Below, in pieces: positions 54,643-63,414 of a stretch of 64,000 nt of DNA (position 1 is the first letter of the stretch; each line of letters starts with the position of its first letter). Under the pieces are notes generated by a model. The model was not told the DNA's origin, did no database searches, and worked only from the letters and a program-made list of their open reading frames with translations. The stretch is from Paenibacillus psychroresistens (GTDB lineage: Bacteria; Bacillota; Bacilli; Paenibacillales; NBRC-103111): contig NZ_CP034235.1 in NCBI RefSeq assembly GCF_009728935.1, forward strand, positions 5,407,501 to 5,471,500, given 5' to 3'. The position numbers were made by a program, and so were the translations under genes.

Positions 54643-55807
54643 TTTGCTCACTCCATCCAATCGTTTTCATCTGAAAAGGTATAGTGATCTCCAGTTTTAC
54701 TCCATTAGTGGTATGTTTGTTTGAAATCGACATCTTCCCTCCAACTTCCTCCACTCTTTCCTTCATAGCATTCAGCCCAAAGCCGTGAGCAATTGGCGAT
54801 GATGTCTCCCCATTATCGGATAAGATAAATTGAATATGTTCAGCACGATAGGTTAGTGAGAATTGAAAAAAGGTGCTGGAGCCGTGCCGAATTCCATTTG
54901 TTAGCCCCTCTTGTAAAGCTCGATAAATGGTAAGTTCGATCATCGGTGTCAGTTCAGGCATCGTTGTATCTATTTCATAATCAATTTGCACATTAGTTTG
55001 CTTTCTAGTTTCATCCAACAGTGCTGTAAGCTCAGGAATAAAGTGGTCACCTGGAATGTTTTCACGTAATAAATGTACAGATGTTCTTACATCATCCAAG
55101 CCACGGAGAATACTATCTTTAGTTCTATCAATCATTTCTATAGCAAGAGAATAATGGCTTTTTCCAATTGCATGTGTCGCTGTTTGTAAACCTGTTATCG
55201 CCGATGTTAGCGTATGGCCAACAGAGTCATGTATCTCACGGGATATTCGAGTCCGTTCTTGTAATTTCGCCTTTCGCTCCAGCTCAATTGAGGCGATTCG
55301 CAGTTGTTCATTGTCTCTAGCCAATTGATTTTTCTGTTGAAAAGCAATTTTTGCAAAATGACTTATTCCAAAGATTGCAAAGTACTCTATAACTCGAGGA
55401 ACGATATAGTATATCTGACTAAAAGGAGGAAAACCGCGATAAATCCACAGGCTCAGTACACAGGAAGCATAACTCACAATAGTAAAGATAATCGCATTTT
55501 TTTTGGGATGGTAAAAGCTAAATTCCCCGATAAGAATTAAAATATAAATTTGTGCAAAAAAGTCCTCTGACAGCACTGATATAACAAAAGCCAATCCCAG
55601 TTGAAAGAATATAAACAGATTGCCTGTCATTTGGGAGAGATTAATCTTTAATATGTAATCTCGAATCAGGACGACTGCAATAAATGCACATGAAAGCAAG
55701 CATAATTCTATGGAAAACTTAGTTGTGTGGAGCAAAAGGACAGCAGTTGCTCCTATCACTATTATGGTTAAAATTAATGTTATTCTTTTATTTAAGTGTA
55801 TATCCAT
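54635..55807 (-). CDS. Sensor histidine kinase, DesK/NarX type (HisKA_3)
   Basis: This 390-residue kinase has about five or six N-terminal transmembrane helices (1-150) and a dimerisation and phosphoacceptor segment RISREIHDSVGHTLTSAITG near residue 190. A HATPase domain follows, with LTNGIRHGSS, SDNGETSSPIAHGFGLNAMK and EEVGGKMSI. It is the usual partner of a NarL-type regulator, here translationally coupled downstream. The ribosome site is weak. An inverted repeat (ATGACT/AGTCAT) lies about 50 bases upstream of the start and may be its own regulator's site. Confidence 0.92.
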   Translation of the reverse strand: MDIHLNKRITLILTIIVIGATAVLLLHTTKFSIELCLLSCAFIAVVLIRDYILKINLSQMTGNLFIFFQLGLAFVISVLSEDFFAQIYILILIGEFSFYHPKKNAIIFTIVSYASCVLSLWIYRGFPPFSQIYYIVPRVIEYFAIFGISHFAKIAFQQKNQLARDNEQLRIASIELERKAKLQERTRISREIHDSVGHTLTSAITGLQTATHAIGKSHYSLAIEMIDRTKDSILRGLDDVRTSVHLLRENIPGDHFIPELTALLDETRKQTNVQIDYEIDTTMPELTPMIELTIYRALQEGLTNGIRHGSSTFFQFSLTYRAEHIQFILSDNGETSSPIAHGFGLNAMKERVEEVGGKMSISNKHTTNGVKLEITIPFQMKTIGWSEQIV

Positions 55808-55859
55808 ATTATGCCCCCACAGGGAATGAAAGATTTGCTGGTTTTAGTTTACCACAAAC

Positions 55860-55949
55860 ATGACTTTAGTCATATTAACAAAAAAATAATGTCGAAAAAA
55901 TGACCAAAGTACTCCACTACTAGTGAACTTCTTCATCTAGGTTTGGTCA
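55860..55949. promoter_or_regulatory. Inverted repeats in the divergent kinase/HTH promoter region
   Basis: ATGACTTTAGTCAT (55860-55873) has perfect 6-bp arms around TT. TGACCAAA (55901-55908) and TTTGGTCA (55942-55949) form a second, wider inverted repeat. Both share the half-site core TGAC. They sit between the divergent HisKA_3 kinase and LuxR-HTH genes and could be sites for the NarL-type regulator. Confidence 0.45.
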
Positions 55950-56007
55950 CTGAATATATTTATAATAAAGATAGTGAAACCATTTACAGAACGGAGATAA
56001 TCATTAA

Positions 56008-56310
56008 ATGTATGTCATCGACCTAATGCCCCTAAATGATGTTGAGATTCAAAAAATGTCCCCTGTCATTCAAAGTTTTTCATACCGTTATCAGTTTACT
56101 CAGCGAGAATCGGAAATTCTTACTTTGATTGCTATATTTGGACTTACTAATCGTGAAATTGCTGAACATTGCGTAATCGCTGAAAAAACGGTTAAAAACC
56201 ATGTTGCTAATGTCATGAGAAAGCTTGACATTCGATCAACTCGCATGCTGCTTTCACTGCTATTCAAACATATTGTAAGCTTCAATGAAACGAGACCTGC
56301 GACTAATTAG
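56008..56310 (+). CDS. Stand-alone LuxR-type HTH protein
   Basis: This 100-residue protein has a short N-terminal region and then a LuxR helix-turn-helix: FTQRESEILTLIAIFGLTNR, EIAEHCVIAEKTVKNHVANV, MRKLDIRSTRMLL. There is no receiver or ligand domain. ACGGAGATA precedes the ATG. The next gene (a secreted dockerin-like protein) starts 41 bases downstream, so the two are probably one transcript and the regulator may control the surface protein. Confidence 0.85.
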   Translation: MYVIDLMPLNDVEIQKMSPVIQSFSYRYQFTQRESEILTLIAIFGLTNREIAEHCVIAEKTVKNHVANVMRKLDIRSTRMLLSLLFKHIVSFNETRPATN

Positions 56311-56351
56311 CATTTTCTCGTACTTAACATTATTCATTGGAGGGAATTCAT

Positions 56352-58694
56352 ATGTCAATCAAATCCACATTTAAAAGATCTATGATAGCTACCCTATTAA
56401 CGGTTTCAATTATTCTATCCATGTTTTCGACTCCAAGCAGAGCTCATGCACAGGACGAACCCAATCTAGCTTTAAATACAAGTAGATCAGGTTATCCAAG
56501 TGCTTCTGCATCTTTCACATGTTCATGTGATAATGTTTGGAATGCAGTTGATGGTAGTTACTTATCTAACAGATGGACCTCATATAATTCTACTACTTCA
56601 GATAGAATAGATTCTATCACTGTTGATTTTGGTTCGGCTAAATCTTTTAACCAAGTAAAATTATATATTTATAATGATGGCGGAGGAGTACAGACTCCAG
56701 CAAGCTATACCATCCAATATTGGGACGGCAGTATATGGAGAGATGCAGTAAACCAATTGAAAACACCTGTTGTACCTACTGCTGCTTTATATTCGACTTC
56801 AAATCCTGCCGGTATTTTAAATACAGTTAATTTCGATACGGTCACATCGCCTCAAATAAAAGTAATCTTTACAAGTAGAAGTAATTCTCGCAGTGGAGTT
56901 GTAGAGCTTGAAGTCTTTTTATATGACCAGGCAGATCATAATGCTGCAAACAGCATTATATTAGCAATTGAGGATCTTCCAGCAGCAGGGTCGATTACAC
57001 TAAGCTTTAAATCGGCCGTGGAAGTGGTACGTTCTGCTTATAATAATCTCTCAATGTCCCAGAAAAATTTGGTAACCAATATAAGTAAATTTATAGAATT
57101 AGAAGCAGCCATTGCTTGGTTGCAGCCGCCTTCTGATCCCCCTGTTAGCCTTGCATTTAGCGATTTCAATCAAGCTCAAGGTACAATCAGTGGAACTGTT
57201 ACCCTAGTTCAGCCCCTAAATAGAACTTATATTACAAACTATTCTCTTTTTTGGGCGGATAATACGGGTGCAAAATTGCCTAATAGATCAGCAATTGCTA
57301 CTACTAACGCTGTAGCATCCCCTACAAATGTGACGTTTTCCATTTCGGATCTAGAGATTCCACCGGGTGCCCTTAAATTAATTGCTTATGCAAATAATAG
57401 TTCAGGATTTAATCCAAATGGAGCTGTAGTGCCGTTTATAGATTCGTACGATAAAATACCCTCCAGTACATACTCCAGTATTACAGGAACTGTACAAGAA
57501 GGTGGGAGTAAGAACGTAACGGTCAACTTCATAGTATATAATGCAGCACATGAGCCATTAAAACAGTTTCATGTAGAAAATTTCACACTTAATATCCCGA
57601 GCTTGAATGATGAACATTGGACAGGTCTGGACAATCAAAATTATTTTACAAATTTTACAAATCACTTCGATGGAACTTACAGTTTTGTCTATACGGGTGC
57701 TAAATACGGGACAACTTATCCATTTAAGTTCTTCACGGCGCATTATAATCCAGCGAATGTTGAGGAATATATTTCAATTCAAGACACTTACGATGTAATC
57801 ACTCCAATAAATCCTATAGTAGACAAAATAAATGATATTGCGCAAAATGCATCTGCAAGCAGCATTAGCGAAAGTGATTTACTTTCTGTACTTGATGATC
57901 TAGGAGCTACAGCTGATTTAATTGCGGATAATCTTGTTGCCTACCAATCAGCGATTTCCAGCTCGGCCGACTCCGCACTTAACACTGCGACATTAATTCA
58001 TCAGATGGTTTTGGATATTAATACAGCAGCCGTTGTCAGATCGGCGATACAGGCATTGTTCCCAGTAGAGTCGCTAGAACTGAGCGATAAATCTGCGGTA
58101 GCAGCGGCACGTTCTGCATATGATAACCTTACTGATACTCAAAGGGACTTTGTAACGAACCTAACACTATTAAATGATGCTGAGGAAGCAATAGCTGCAC
58201 TGGAAGCGGCACAAAATCCAGTAATGAAAAATATTAATGTGCTTTCTGCTTTTAGCAACGCAATGGGAGATACTATAACGTTAAAACTGTCATCTGTTTT
58301 GGATATAACGTACAACATTCCTGCGACCAAATTTGTAGTTATTGCAAATGAAGTTTCCGTTCCTATCGCTAGTGCAGATTATGATCCTGCTGATTCCAGC
58401 CATAGAACAATTAAGCTCACATTAGCTTTTCCTGCATTACTTAGCTCGACTAGCGTAACATTATCAGTTCTAAGCGGAGCTCTTAAAACCAGCAACAATG
58501 AATTAAACAATACTACATCTCCTAAACCTGTCATCACATTTCTAAATCTTGACCTATCGCATGACAATCATATTGGTGTGGAAGATATAGTTCTAATGAT
58601 CCGTAACCCTTTAACTCAAATCGACGTAAACCTGGATCAAACTTTTAATCCAGAGGATATATTAATTCTTTTGGGTCAAATATCCATGCAATAA
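56352..58694 (+). CDS. Large secreted protein: F5/8-type lectin-like domain, helical repeats, dockerin-like C-terminus
   Basis: This 780-residue protein has a signal peptide (cleavage near AHAQD, residue 33) and an N-terminal discoidin/F5-8-like domain (about 40-190; NVWNAVDGSY, RWTSYNS, SITVDFGSAKSFNQVKLYI). Two copies of a helical repeat marked by AVEVVRSAYNNLSMSQKNLV and AVAAARSAYDNLTDTQRDFV follow. A Ca-binding dockerin-like tail has two loops, DLSHDNHIGVEDIVLMI and DVNLDQTFNPEDILILL. GGAGGG precedes ATG 56352. No catalytic domain was recognised; a surface adhesion or scaffold role is inferred. Confidence 0.78.
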   Translation: MSIKSTFKRSMIATLLTVSIILSMFSTPSRAHAQDEPNLALNTSRSGYPSASASFTCSCDNVWNAVDGSYLSNRWTSYNSTTSDRIDSITVDFGSAKSFNQVKLYIYNDGGGVQTPASYTIQYWDGSIWRDAVNQLKTPVVPTAALYSTSNPAGILNTVNFDTVTSPQIKVIFTSRSNSRSGVVELEVFLYDQADHNAANSIILAIEDLPAAGSITLSFKSAVEVVRSAYNNLSMSQKNLVTNISKFIELEAAIAWLQPPSDPPVSLAFSDFNQAQGTISGTVTLVQPLNRTYITNYSLFWADNTGAKLPNRSAIATTNAVASPTNVTFSISDLEIPPGALKLIAYANNSSGFNPNGAVVPFIDSYDKIPSSTYSSITGTVQEGGSKNVTVNFIVYNAAHEPLKQFHVENFTLNIPSLNDEHWTGLDNQNYFTNFTNHFDGTYSFVYTGAKYGTTYPFKFFTAHYNPANVEEYISIQDTYDVITPINPIVDKINDIAQNASASSISESDLLSVLDDLGATADLIADNLVAYQSAISSSADSALNTATLIHQMVLDINTAAVVRSAIQALFPVESLELSDKSAVAAARSAYDNLTDTQRDFVTNLTLLNDAEEAIAALEAAQNPVMKNINVLSAFSNAMGDTITLKLSSVLDITYNIPATKFVVIANEVSVPIASADYDPADSSHRTIKLTLAFPALLSSTSVTLSVLSGALKTSNNELNNTTSPKPVITFLNLDLSHDNHIGVEDIVLMIRNPLTQIDVNLDQTFNPEDILILLGQISMQ

Positions 58695-58706
58695 CGAAAA
58701 ATATCT

Positions 58707-58760
58707 CTAACGCCAAAGCTTAATAAGCTCGCCAGCAGCTTGCGAACTGCCTTTATTCAT
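58707..58760 (-). pseudogene. Short remnant of a LuxR-family gene 3' end (copy 1)
   Basis: On the minus strand the sequence reads KGSSQAAGELIKLWR then stop, resembling the last helix of a LuxR/NarL-type regulator. It is about 87 percent identical over 39 bases to copy 2 at 63249-63288 (AGCTTAATAAGCTCG block). Nothing else of the gene remains here. Confidence 0.5.
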
Positions 58761-58885
58761 TTAAAAACTCATCATTCATTAACTATATTTTAATTTTTTG
58801 GAGGTATTATCTTTTATATGACAACAGTCGATATATATATTTTAATACTTATTCAGCATGAATAAAGGAGGATATTTTTAGATCA

Positions 58886-58899
58886 GGGAAGCGCTTGCT
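58886..58899 (+). promoter_or_regulatory. Possible CcpA (cre) site before the chemotaxis receptor gene
   Basis: GGGAAGCGCTTGCT fits 12 of 14 positions of the cre consensus and has the palindromic core AAGCGCTT. It lies 40 bases before the receptor start. Confidence 0.3.
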
Positions 58900-58939
58900 G
58901 ATAAACTTTTGCTTTTGATAGACACCTAGGAGGATTACT

Positions 58940-60628
58940 ATGACAATTCGCATCAAAATCATCATTGGATTCAGCGTAATGGCATTCTTTTTTCTTATTT
59001 CGCTATTCATCGTTTATTCTTCTTTGCAAAAAGTATCCAGTACATTTGTCAAATTCTCTGATACAGATGTTCGTTTGTTAAACCTTGCACAACAAATCAG
59101 GTTTGAAGATATTACACTCACTGATTCAGTAAGAGGTATTATTATTGATGCTAGTAATACAATTGAAAAGCAAAATTATGACGCTTTCGCAGGGCAAATT
59201 GACAGTCATATTAAAGAAGTAAAAACGCTGCCGATCTCGAATCGAGTGAAAGAAATTTTCGAGGAATTGGATAAAAACAATCAACAGCTTGTGGATATGG
59301 AAACAGAAATGATGAATCTATCGGCCACCGATAAAATTAAGACACTTGAAATATTTAATGGTGAATATGCTAAACTGCGTATAATATTTGCTGCAAATCT
59401 GAATGAGTTTCAGAAGATTCAGCTAAATCAGATTGATACAAAAGTAAAAGATAATCTTACCTATGTGCATTCTCGCTCAACCTTAAGTTTAATCATAATC
59501 GCCATTGCTTTGATGATAGGAGCTGTTGTTGCTTTTGGAATTGCAAGAATTATCTCCCGTCCTATTCTAGTAATCAATACTAAGCTGAAAGAACTTTCTC
59601 AAAACGAAGGGGATTTAAGAGAGCGGTTATCCGTTAAAAGCAAGGATGAGATTGGTCAATTGGCTTCCTCATTTAATAAGATGATGGATACGATTCAAAA
59701 TTTGATTAAGCAAGTCAAGGGAAGTGTTGAGCTAGTGTCGTCAACCTCTCAAAAACTTTCTGTTTCAGCTGAAAGTGCGGCAAATGTGTCCACCGAAATT
59801 TCAGATAAAATTAAAGAAGTCGTTATAGGTGCGAAAACACAGCTAAACGGGGCTGAGGAGAGTCATCGTGCGATGGAAGAGATGGTGATCGGAATACAAA
59901 GGATCGCCGAAGGATCTATGGTAGTTGCTGAAAAATCCAGCAGCTCCGCAATAGAAGCGAAAAATGGAAATGAAACCATTCAAAAAGCTATCCATCAGAT
60001 GGAGTCCATCTATAATTCTGTTATTAAAGCTGCTTCAGCTGTAAAAAAGCTTGGAAACCGCTCTGAAGAAATAGAACTCATCGTACAAACCATTACTCAT
60101 ATATCAACGCAAACTAACTTATTGTCATTAAATGCAGCCATTGAAGCGGCAAGAGCCGGAGAGCATGGGCGTGGCTTTGCAGTAGTTGCAAACGAAGTGA
60201 GAAAGCTTGCTACTCAAAGTGAGGAGTCGGCAACGAAAATTGCAGTATTAATTAACGAAATTCATCGAGAAACGAACCAAGCTGTACAATCCATGGAAGA
60301 AGGCACGGTGGAAGTGAAAGATGGGTTAATCGTTGTGGAGGAAGCAGGGAACTTGTTTCAGAAAATTATGGATGATCTCCAACAAGTTGCTGGTGAAGTC
60401 CAAGAGCTTTCTGCAATATCAGAAGAAATGGCTGCAAGCTCCGAGGAAGTTACTGCTTCAAGCAATGAAACAGCATATATCACCAAAACGACGACGAACA
60501 GTATGCAGCAAAGCTCTGATGCAGTTGAAAAACAGTTAGAATCTATTGAAGAAATATACAGTTCTACGAACGACCTCAATAAAGTTTCCAAACAACTGAG
60601 TGATCTAATTCAAAAATTCAAGGCATAG
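58940..60628 (+). CDS. Methyl-accepting chemotaxis protein
   Basis: This 562-residue receptor has transmembrane helices at about 8-30 and 183-205 flanking an extracellular helical-bundle sensor, then a HAMP domain (about 207-260: ELSQNEGDLRERLSVKSKDE) and the cytoplasmic signalling hairpin whose tip reads LNAAIEAARAGEHGRGFAVV. It signals to CheA/CheW. CTAGGAGGA precedes the ATG. Just beyond its stop codon an IS66 element begins, so its original terminator is probably the hairpin now at 63168-63221. Confidence 0.95.
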   Translation: MTIRIKIIIGFSVMAFFFLISLFIVYSSLQKVSSTFVKFSDTDVRLLNLAQQIRFEDITLTDSVRGIIIDASNTIEKQNYDAFAGQIDSHIKEVKTLPISNRVKEIFEELDKNNQQLVDMETEMMNLSATDKIKTLEIFNGEYAKLRIIFAANLNEFQKIQLNQIDTKVKDNLTYVHSRSTLSLIIIAIALMIGAVVAFGIARIISRPILVINTKLKELSQNEGDLRERLSVKSKDEIGQLASSFNKMMDTIQNLIKQVKGSVELVSSTSQKLSVSAESAANVSTEISDKIKEVVIGAKTQLNGAEESHRAMEEMVIGIQRIAEGSMVVAEKSSSSAIEAKNGNETIQKAIHQMESIYNSVIKAASAVKKLGNRSEEIELIVQTITHISTQTNLLSLNAAIEAARAGEHGRGFAVVANEVRKLATQSEESATKIAVLINEIHRETNQAVQSMEEGTVEVKDGLIVVEEAGNLFQKIMDDLQQVAGEVQELSAISEEMAASSEEVTASSNETAYITKTTTNSMQQSSDAVEKQLESIEEIYSSTNDLNKVSKQLSDLIQKFKA

Positions 60629-60646
60629 CTCAAATAGAAAAAATGG

Positions 60647-60654
60647 CTGGAAAC
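60647..60654. repeat. Left target-site duplication of IS66
   Basis: CTGGAAAC, identical to 63120-63127 on the other side of the element. Eight bases is the usual IS66 duplication length. Confidence 0.92.
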
Positions 60655-60737
60655 GTAAGCGTAAAATACTCCCCACCTAAAAATATGAATTTTTCTATGA
60701 GATAATCTTCCTCAGATTTAATGAAGGAGGTTCTCTT

Positions 60738-61064
60738 ATGGATAGCAATCAACGAACTCAGGATTGGATAACAAGAATAGCAGACTTTAAATCCAGTGGA
60801 CTTACAATGTCAGCATGGTGCAAAACGCATACGCAAAGTATGCATCAATTGAAGTACTGGCTCAAGAAAATGAATATTTCCGTACGTCCAAGCTCCTCAT
60901 CTTCTTCCACGCAATGGCTGCCGGTTACTCTCGCTAGCAACAAACAAAAAGTAGATATAACGGGCAACCTCGTTGTTCGAGTTGGCTCTGCAAGTATTGA
61001 GGTTCCAGCAGACTTTAACGCCAATCTACTTCGTGACCTTGTACGCACATTAACTTCATGCTAA
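60738..61064 (+). CDS. tnpA: IS66 accessory protein TnpA
   Basis: This 108-residue protein has an N-terminal helix-turn-helix-like segment (WITRIADFKSSGLTMSAWCK) and a linker, as in IS66 family TnpA. GAAGGAGG precedes the ATG. Its end overlaps tnpB by seven bases (ATGCTAA). Confidence 0.9.
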   Translation: MDSNQRTQDWITRIADFKSSGLTMSAWCKTHTQSMHQLKYWLKKMNISVRPSSSSSSTQWLPVTLASNKQKVDITGNLVVRVGSASIEVPADFNANLLRDLVRTLTSC

Positions 61065-61411
61065 ATGCTTCGAGCATCGAACGTGTTTACCTCGCTTGCG
61101 GCAATACAGATCTGCGCAAATCAATTGATGGACTCACCGTGCTGGTTAAAGAAGGCTTTGAGTTGGATCCCTTCTCATCCAGCCTCTTCGTATTCTGTAA
61201 TCGCAATCGAGACAAACTCAAAATTTTGCATTGGGATCACAATGGCTTTTGGCTCTATTACCGTCGGCTGGAACGCGGTACATTTCGTTGGCCTTCTTCG
61301 AATACAACTCCTTTAGTCGTCGGTTACCGTGAATTGCGCTGGCTTTTGGATGGACTTTCACTTGAGCAACAGCAAGCGCATCCTTCCGTTACCGAACGCA
61401 CCGTGATCTAA
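61058..61411 (+). CDS. tnpB: IS66 family insertion sequence protein TnpB
   Basis: This 117-residue protein has the TnpB (Orf2) signature IERVYLACGNTDLRKSIDGL and the closing FRWPSS / RELRWLLDGLSLEQ segments. It is required for IS66 transposition in studied members and is not itself the transposase. Confidence 0.95.
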   Translation: MLNASSIERVYLACGNTDLRKSIDGLTVLVKEGFELDPFSSSLFVFCNRNRDKLKILHWDHNGFWLYYRRLERGTFRWPSSNTTPLVVGYRELRWLLDGLSLEQQQAHPSVTERTVI

Positions 61412-61488
61412 CTTCAAGGAACAGGAAGTTCGAGATTTTGACAAAATTGTTGAAAGGAAAACGGTGAGCTAGGTCGAAAAAGTTAGAT

Positions 61489-63072
61489 ATGGAAACCACA
61501 ACGGATACGTCCCACCCTACAATAGAAGAGTTACAACAACAAAATATAAAACTGGCCAAACAAAACGCCGAACTGTCTGCGAAGCTGGCTTGGTTCGAGG
61601 AGCAATTCCGTCTCAGCCAGAAGAAACAATTCGGTGCATCAAGTGAACGAACGCATCCGGATCAATTGGATCTCTTTAACGAAGCCGAGTCGGATGCCAA
61701 TCCCGCTGCAGAAGAACCAACGTTGGAATCCGTTACCTACAGCCGCAAGAAACAAAGCGGACAACGAGAGGCCATGGTTGAGAATTTACCTGTAGAGACG
61801 ATCGAGTACCGCTTGTCCGAAGAAGAACAAACTTGTTCATGCTGCGGTGGAAACTTGCATGAAATGAGCACTGAAACGCGCCAAGAACTGAAGCTTATTC
61901 CTGCTGAAATTAAGCTCGTGAAGCATGTGCGTTTCGTTTATGCTTGCCGTCGCTGTGAGGTCGAGGTGACCACGACACCTGTGGTTACAGCACCGATGCC
62001 ACGTCCGGTTTATCCGGGAAGCCTAGTCTCTTCCTCGATGATGGCTTACATCATGAGCCAAAAATATGTAGAAAGCATGCCCCTTTACCGTCAGGAGCAG
62101 CAGTTTGCACGACTTGGCGTAGCCTTGTCCCGTCAGACGTTAGCCAATTGGATGATCCATGGTGCAGATACTTGGTTGCGATTGCTGGTTGAACGCATGC
62201 ACGAGCATCTGCTTCAAAAGGACATTCTACATGCAGATGAGACGACCTTGCAGGTGCTGCGAGAACCAGGTCGATCTGCAGAGAGCCAGTCTTATCTTTG
62301 GCTTTATCGTACCGGGCGCGAAGGTCCGCCTATCATTATCTATGAGTACCAGCCAACACGAGCAGGGGAACACCCGCGCAAGTTTTTAACGGGTTTCAAA
62401 GGTTACCTGCATGTTGACGGTTACTCGGGATACCACAAGATAATGAATGTGACCTTAGTCGGTTGCTGGGCTCACGCCCGTCGCAAATTTGATGAGGCCC
62501 TGCAGGCATTACCGGATCCTAAACGATCCACTCCTGTAACTGCCAGTGAAGGTTTAGATTTCTGCAACCGTCTCTTCGCTATTGAGCGAGAGATTAAGGA
62601 TTTTAAACCTGAAGAGCGTACAACCATTCGAATGGCGCGTAGTCGCCAGATTCTGGATGCTTTTTCAGCATGGCTTCGTACACAGCGATCTCGCGTTTTA
62701 CCCAAGAGTAAACTCGGGGAGGCAATTATTTATTGCCAAAACCAATGGGAGAAGCTCGAGGCTTTCATGAAAGACGGTCGCTTAGAGATCGATAACAACC
62801 GAAGCGAACGCTCGATTAAGCCCTTTGTCATCGGTCGAAAAAACTGGATGTTCAGCAATACGCCTCGCGGTGCAAAGGCAAGTGCCATGATCTATAGTAT
62901 GATCGAAACGGCTAAAGAGAATGGATTAAATCCAATGATCTACCTGACTTATCTATTTGAGAAACTCCCCAATTTAGAAGACCCAAAAGACACGAAATCT
63001 TTAGATATGCTATTGCCCTGGTCACAGACTTTGCCTCTGACCTGTCGTGTATTCAATAAGAAAACCACTTAG
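61489..63072 (+). CDS. tnpC: IS66 family transposase TnpC
   Basis: This 527-residue transposase has an N-terminal leucine-zipper-like coiled coil (LAKQNAELSAKLAWFEEQF), a zinc-finger region (TCSCCGGNLHE and CRRCEVEV), and the DDE catalytic core: Asp in LHADETTLQVL, Asp in HVDGYSGYH and Glu in DNNRSERSIKPFVIGRKNW. No strong ribosome site precedes the ATG. Confidence 0.96.
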   Translation: METTTDTSHPTIEELQQQNIKLAKQNAELSAKLAWFEEQFRLSQKKQFGASSERTHPDQLDLFNEAESDANPAAEEPTLESVTYSRKKQSGQREAMVENLPVETIEYRLSEEEQTCSCCGGNLHEMSTETRQELKLIPAEIKLVKHVRFVYACRRCEVEVTTTPVVTAPMPRPVYPGSLVSSSMMAYIMSQKYVESMPLYRQEQQFARLGVALSRQTLANWMIHGADTWLRLLVERMHEHLLQKDILHADETTLQVLREPGRSAESQSYLWLYRTGREGPPIIIYEYQPTRAGEHPRKFLTGFKGYLHVDGYSGYHKIMNVTLVGCWAHARRKFDEALQALPDPKRSTPVTASEGLDFCNRLFAIEREIKDFKPEERTTIRMARSRQILDAFSAWLRTQRSRVLPKSKLGEAIIYCQNQWEKLEAFMKDGRLEIDNNRSERSIKPFVIGRKNWMFSNTPRGAKASAMIYSMIETAKENGLNPMIYLTYLFEKLPNLEDPKDTKSLDMLLPWSQTLPLTCRVFNKKTT

Positions 63073-63119
63073 TCCCCGTCCTTTGTACTTGTGCAAGGTG
63101 GGGGCTGTTTTACGCTTAC

Positions 63120-63127
63120 CTGGAAAC
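63120..63127. repeat. Right target-site duplication of IS66
   Basis: CTGGAAAC, identical to 60647-60654. Confidence 0.92.
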
Positions 63128-63167
63128 TCAACTGCAAGTAACAGTTATTGTTCCATTAAATGAAGTC

Positions 63168-63221
63168 AAAAAAACCTCCTTCCGACTGCCAATAATGGCA
63201 CTTTCGAAAGAAGGTTTTTTT
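63168..63221 (+). terminator. Terminator, probably the original one for the chemotaxis receptor gene
   Basis: AAAAAAACC with a CTTCC/CTTTC arm pairs with GAAAGAAGGTTTTTTT around GCCAATAATGGC. T runs are present on both strands. The IS66 insertion now separates it from the receptor gene. The rest of 63073-63414 holds the LuxR remnant and AT-rich sequence without a gene. Confidence 0.75.
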
Positions 63222-63230
63222 GCCGTACAT

Positions 63231-63341
63231 TCAAATTTTGAGTTCCCCAAGCTTAATAAGCTCGACAACCGCTTGCGAACGACCTTTTACGTTTAGTTTC
63301 TGCATGACATTCGTAATGTGGTTTGAAGTACACTGGGATTT
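63231..63341 (-). pseudogene. 3' remnant of a LuxR/NarL-type regulator gene (copy 2)
   Basis: On the minus strand the frame reads CTSNHITNVMQKLNVKGRSQ then AVVELIKLGELKI and a stop, which is the recognition helix and end of a LuxR-type HTH (compare KNHVSNILQKMNV in DegU-like proteins). Upstream it runs into a stop, and no receiver domain is present. It is related to the shorter remnant at 58707-58760. Confidence 0.7.
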
Positions 63342-63414
63342 CTAATTTAGTGAATAATAACTGTAGTGTTTCAATAATGTCTTAGTGATAAATTAATCTA
63401 AATATGGCAATTCC

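Larger units (their letters stand above)
60655..63119 (+). mobile_element. Complete IS66-family insertion sequence
   Basis: The 2465-bp element is bounded by 24-bp inverted repeats (60655-60678 and 63096-63119) that match at 21 of 24 positions; each terminus begins GTAAGCGTAAAA. It carries tnpA, tnpB and tnpC in order on the plus strand. Perfect 8-bp direct repeats CTGGAAAC flank it. All frames are intact and the catalytic motifs are present, so it may still be mobile. It lies in the gap just after the chemotaxis receptor gene. Confidence 0.95.

Noticed and set aside
58796..58860. 15-codon frame after GGAGGT upstream of the chemotaxis receptor
   Set aside because: The ribosome-site spacing is about 13 bases and the product is only 15 residues with no recognisable feature.
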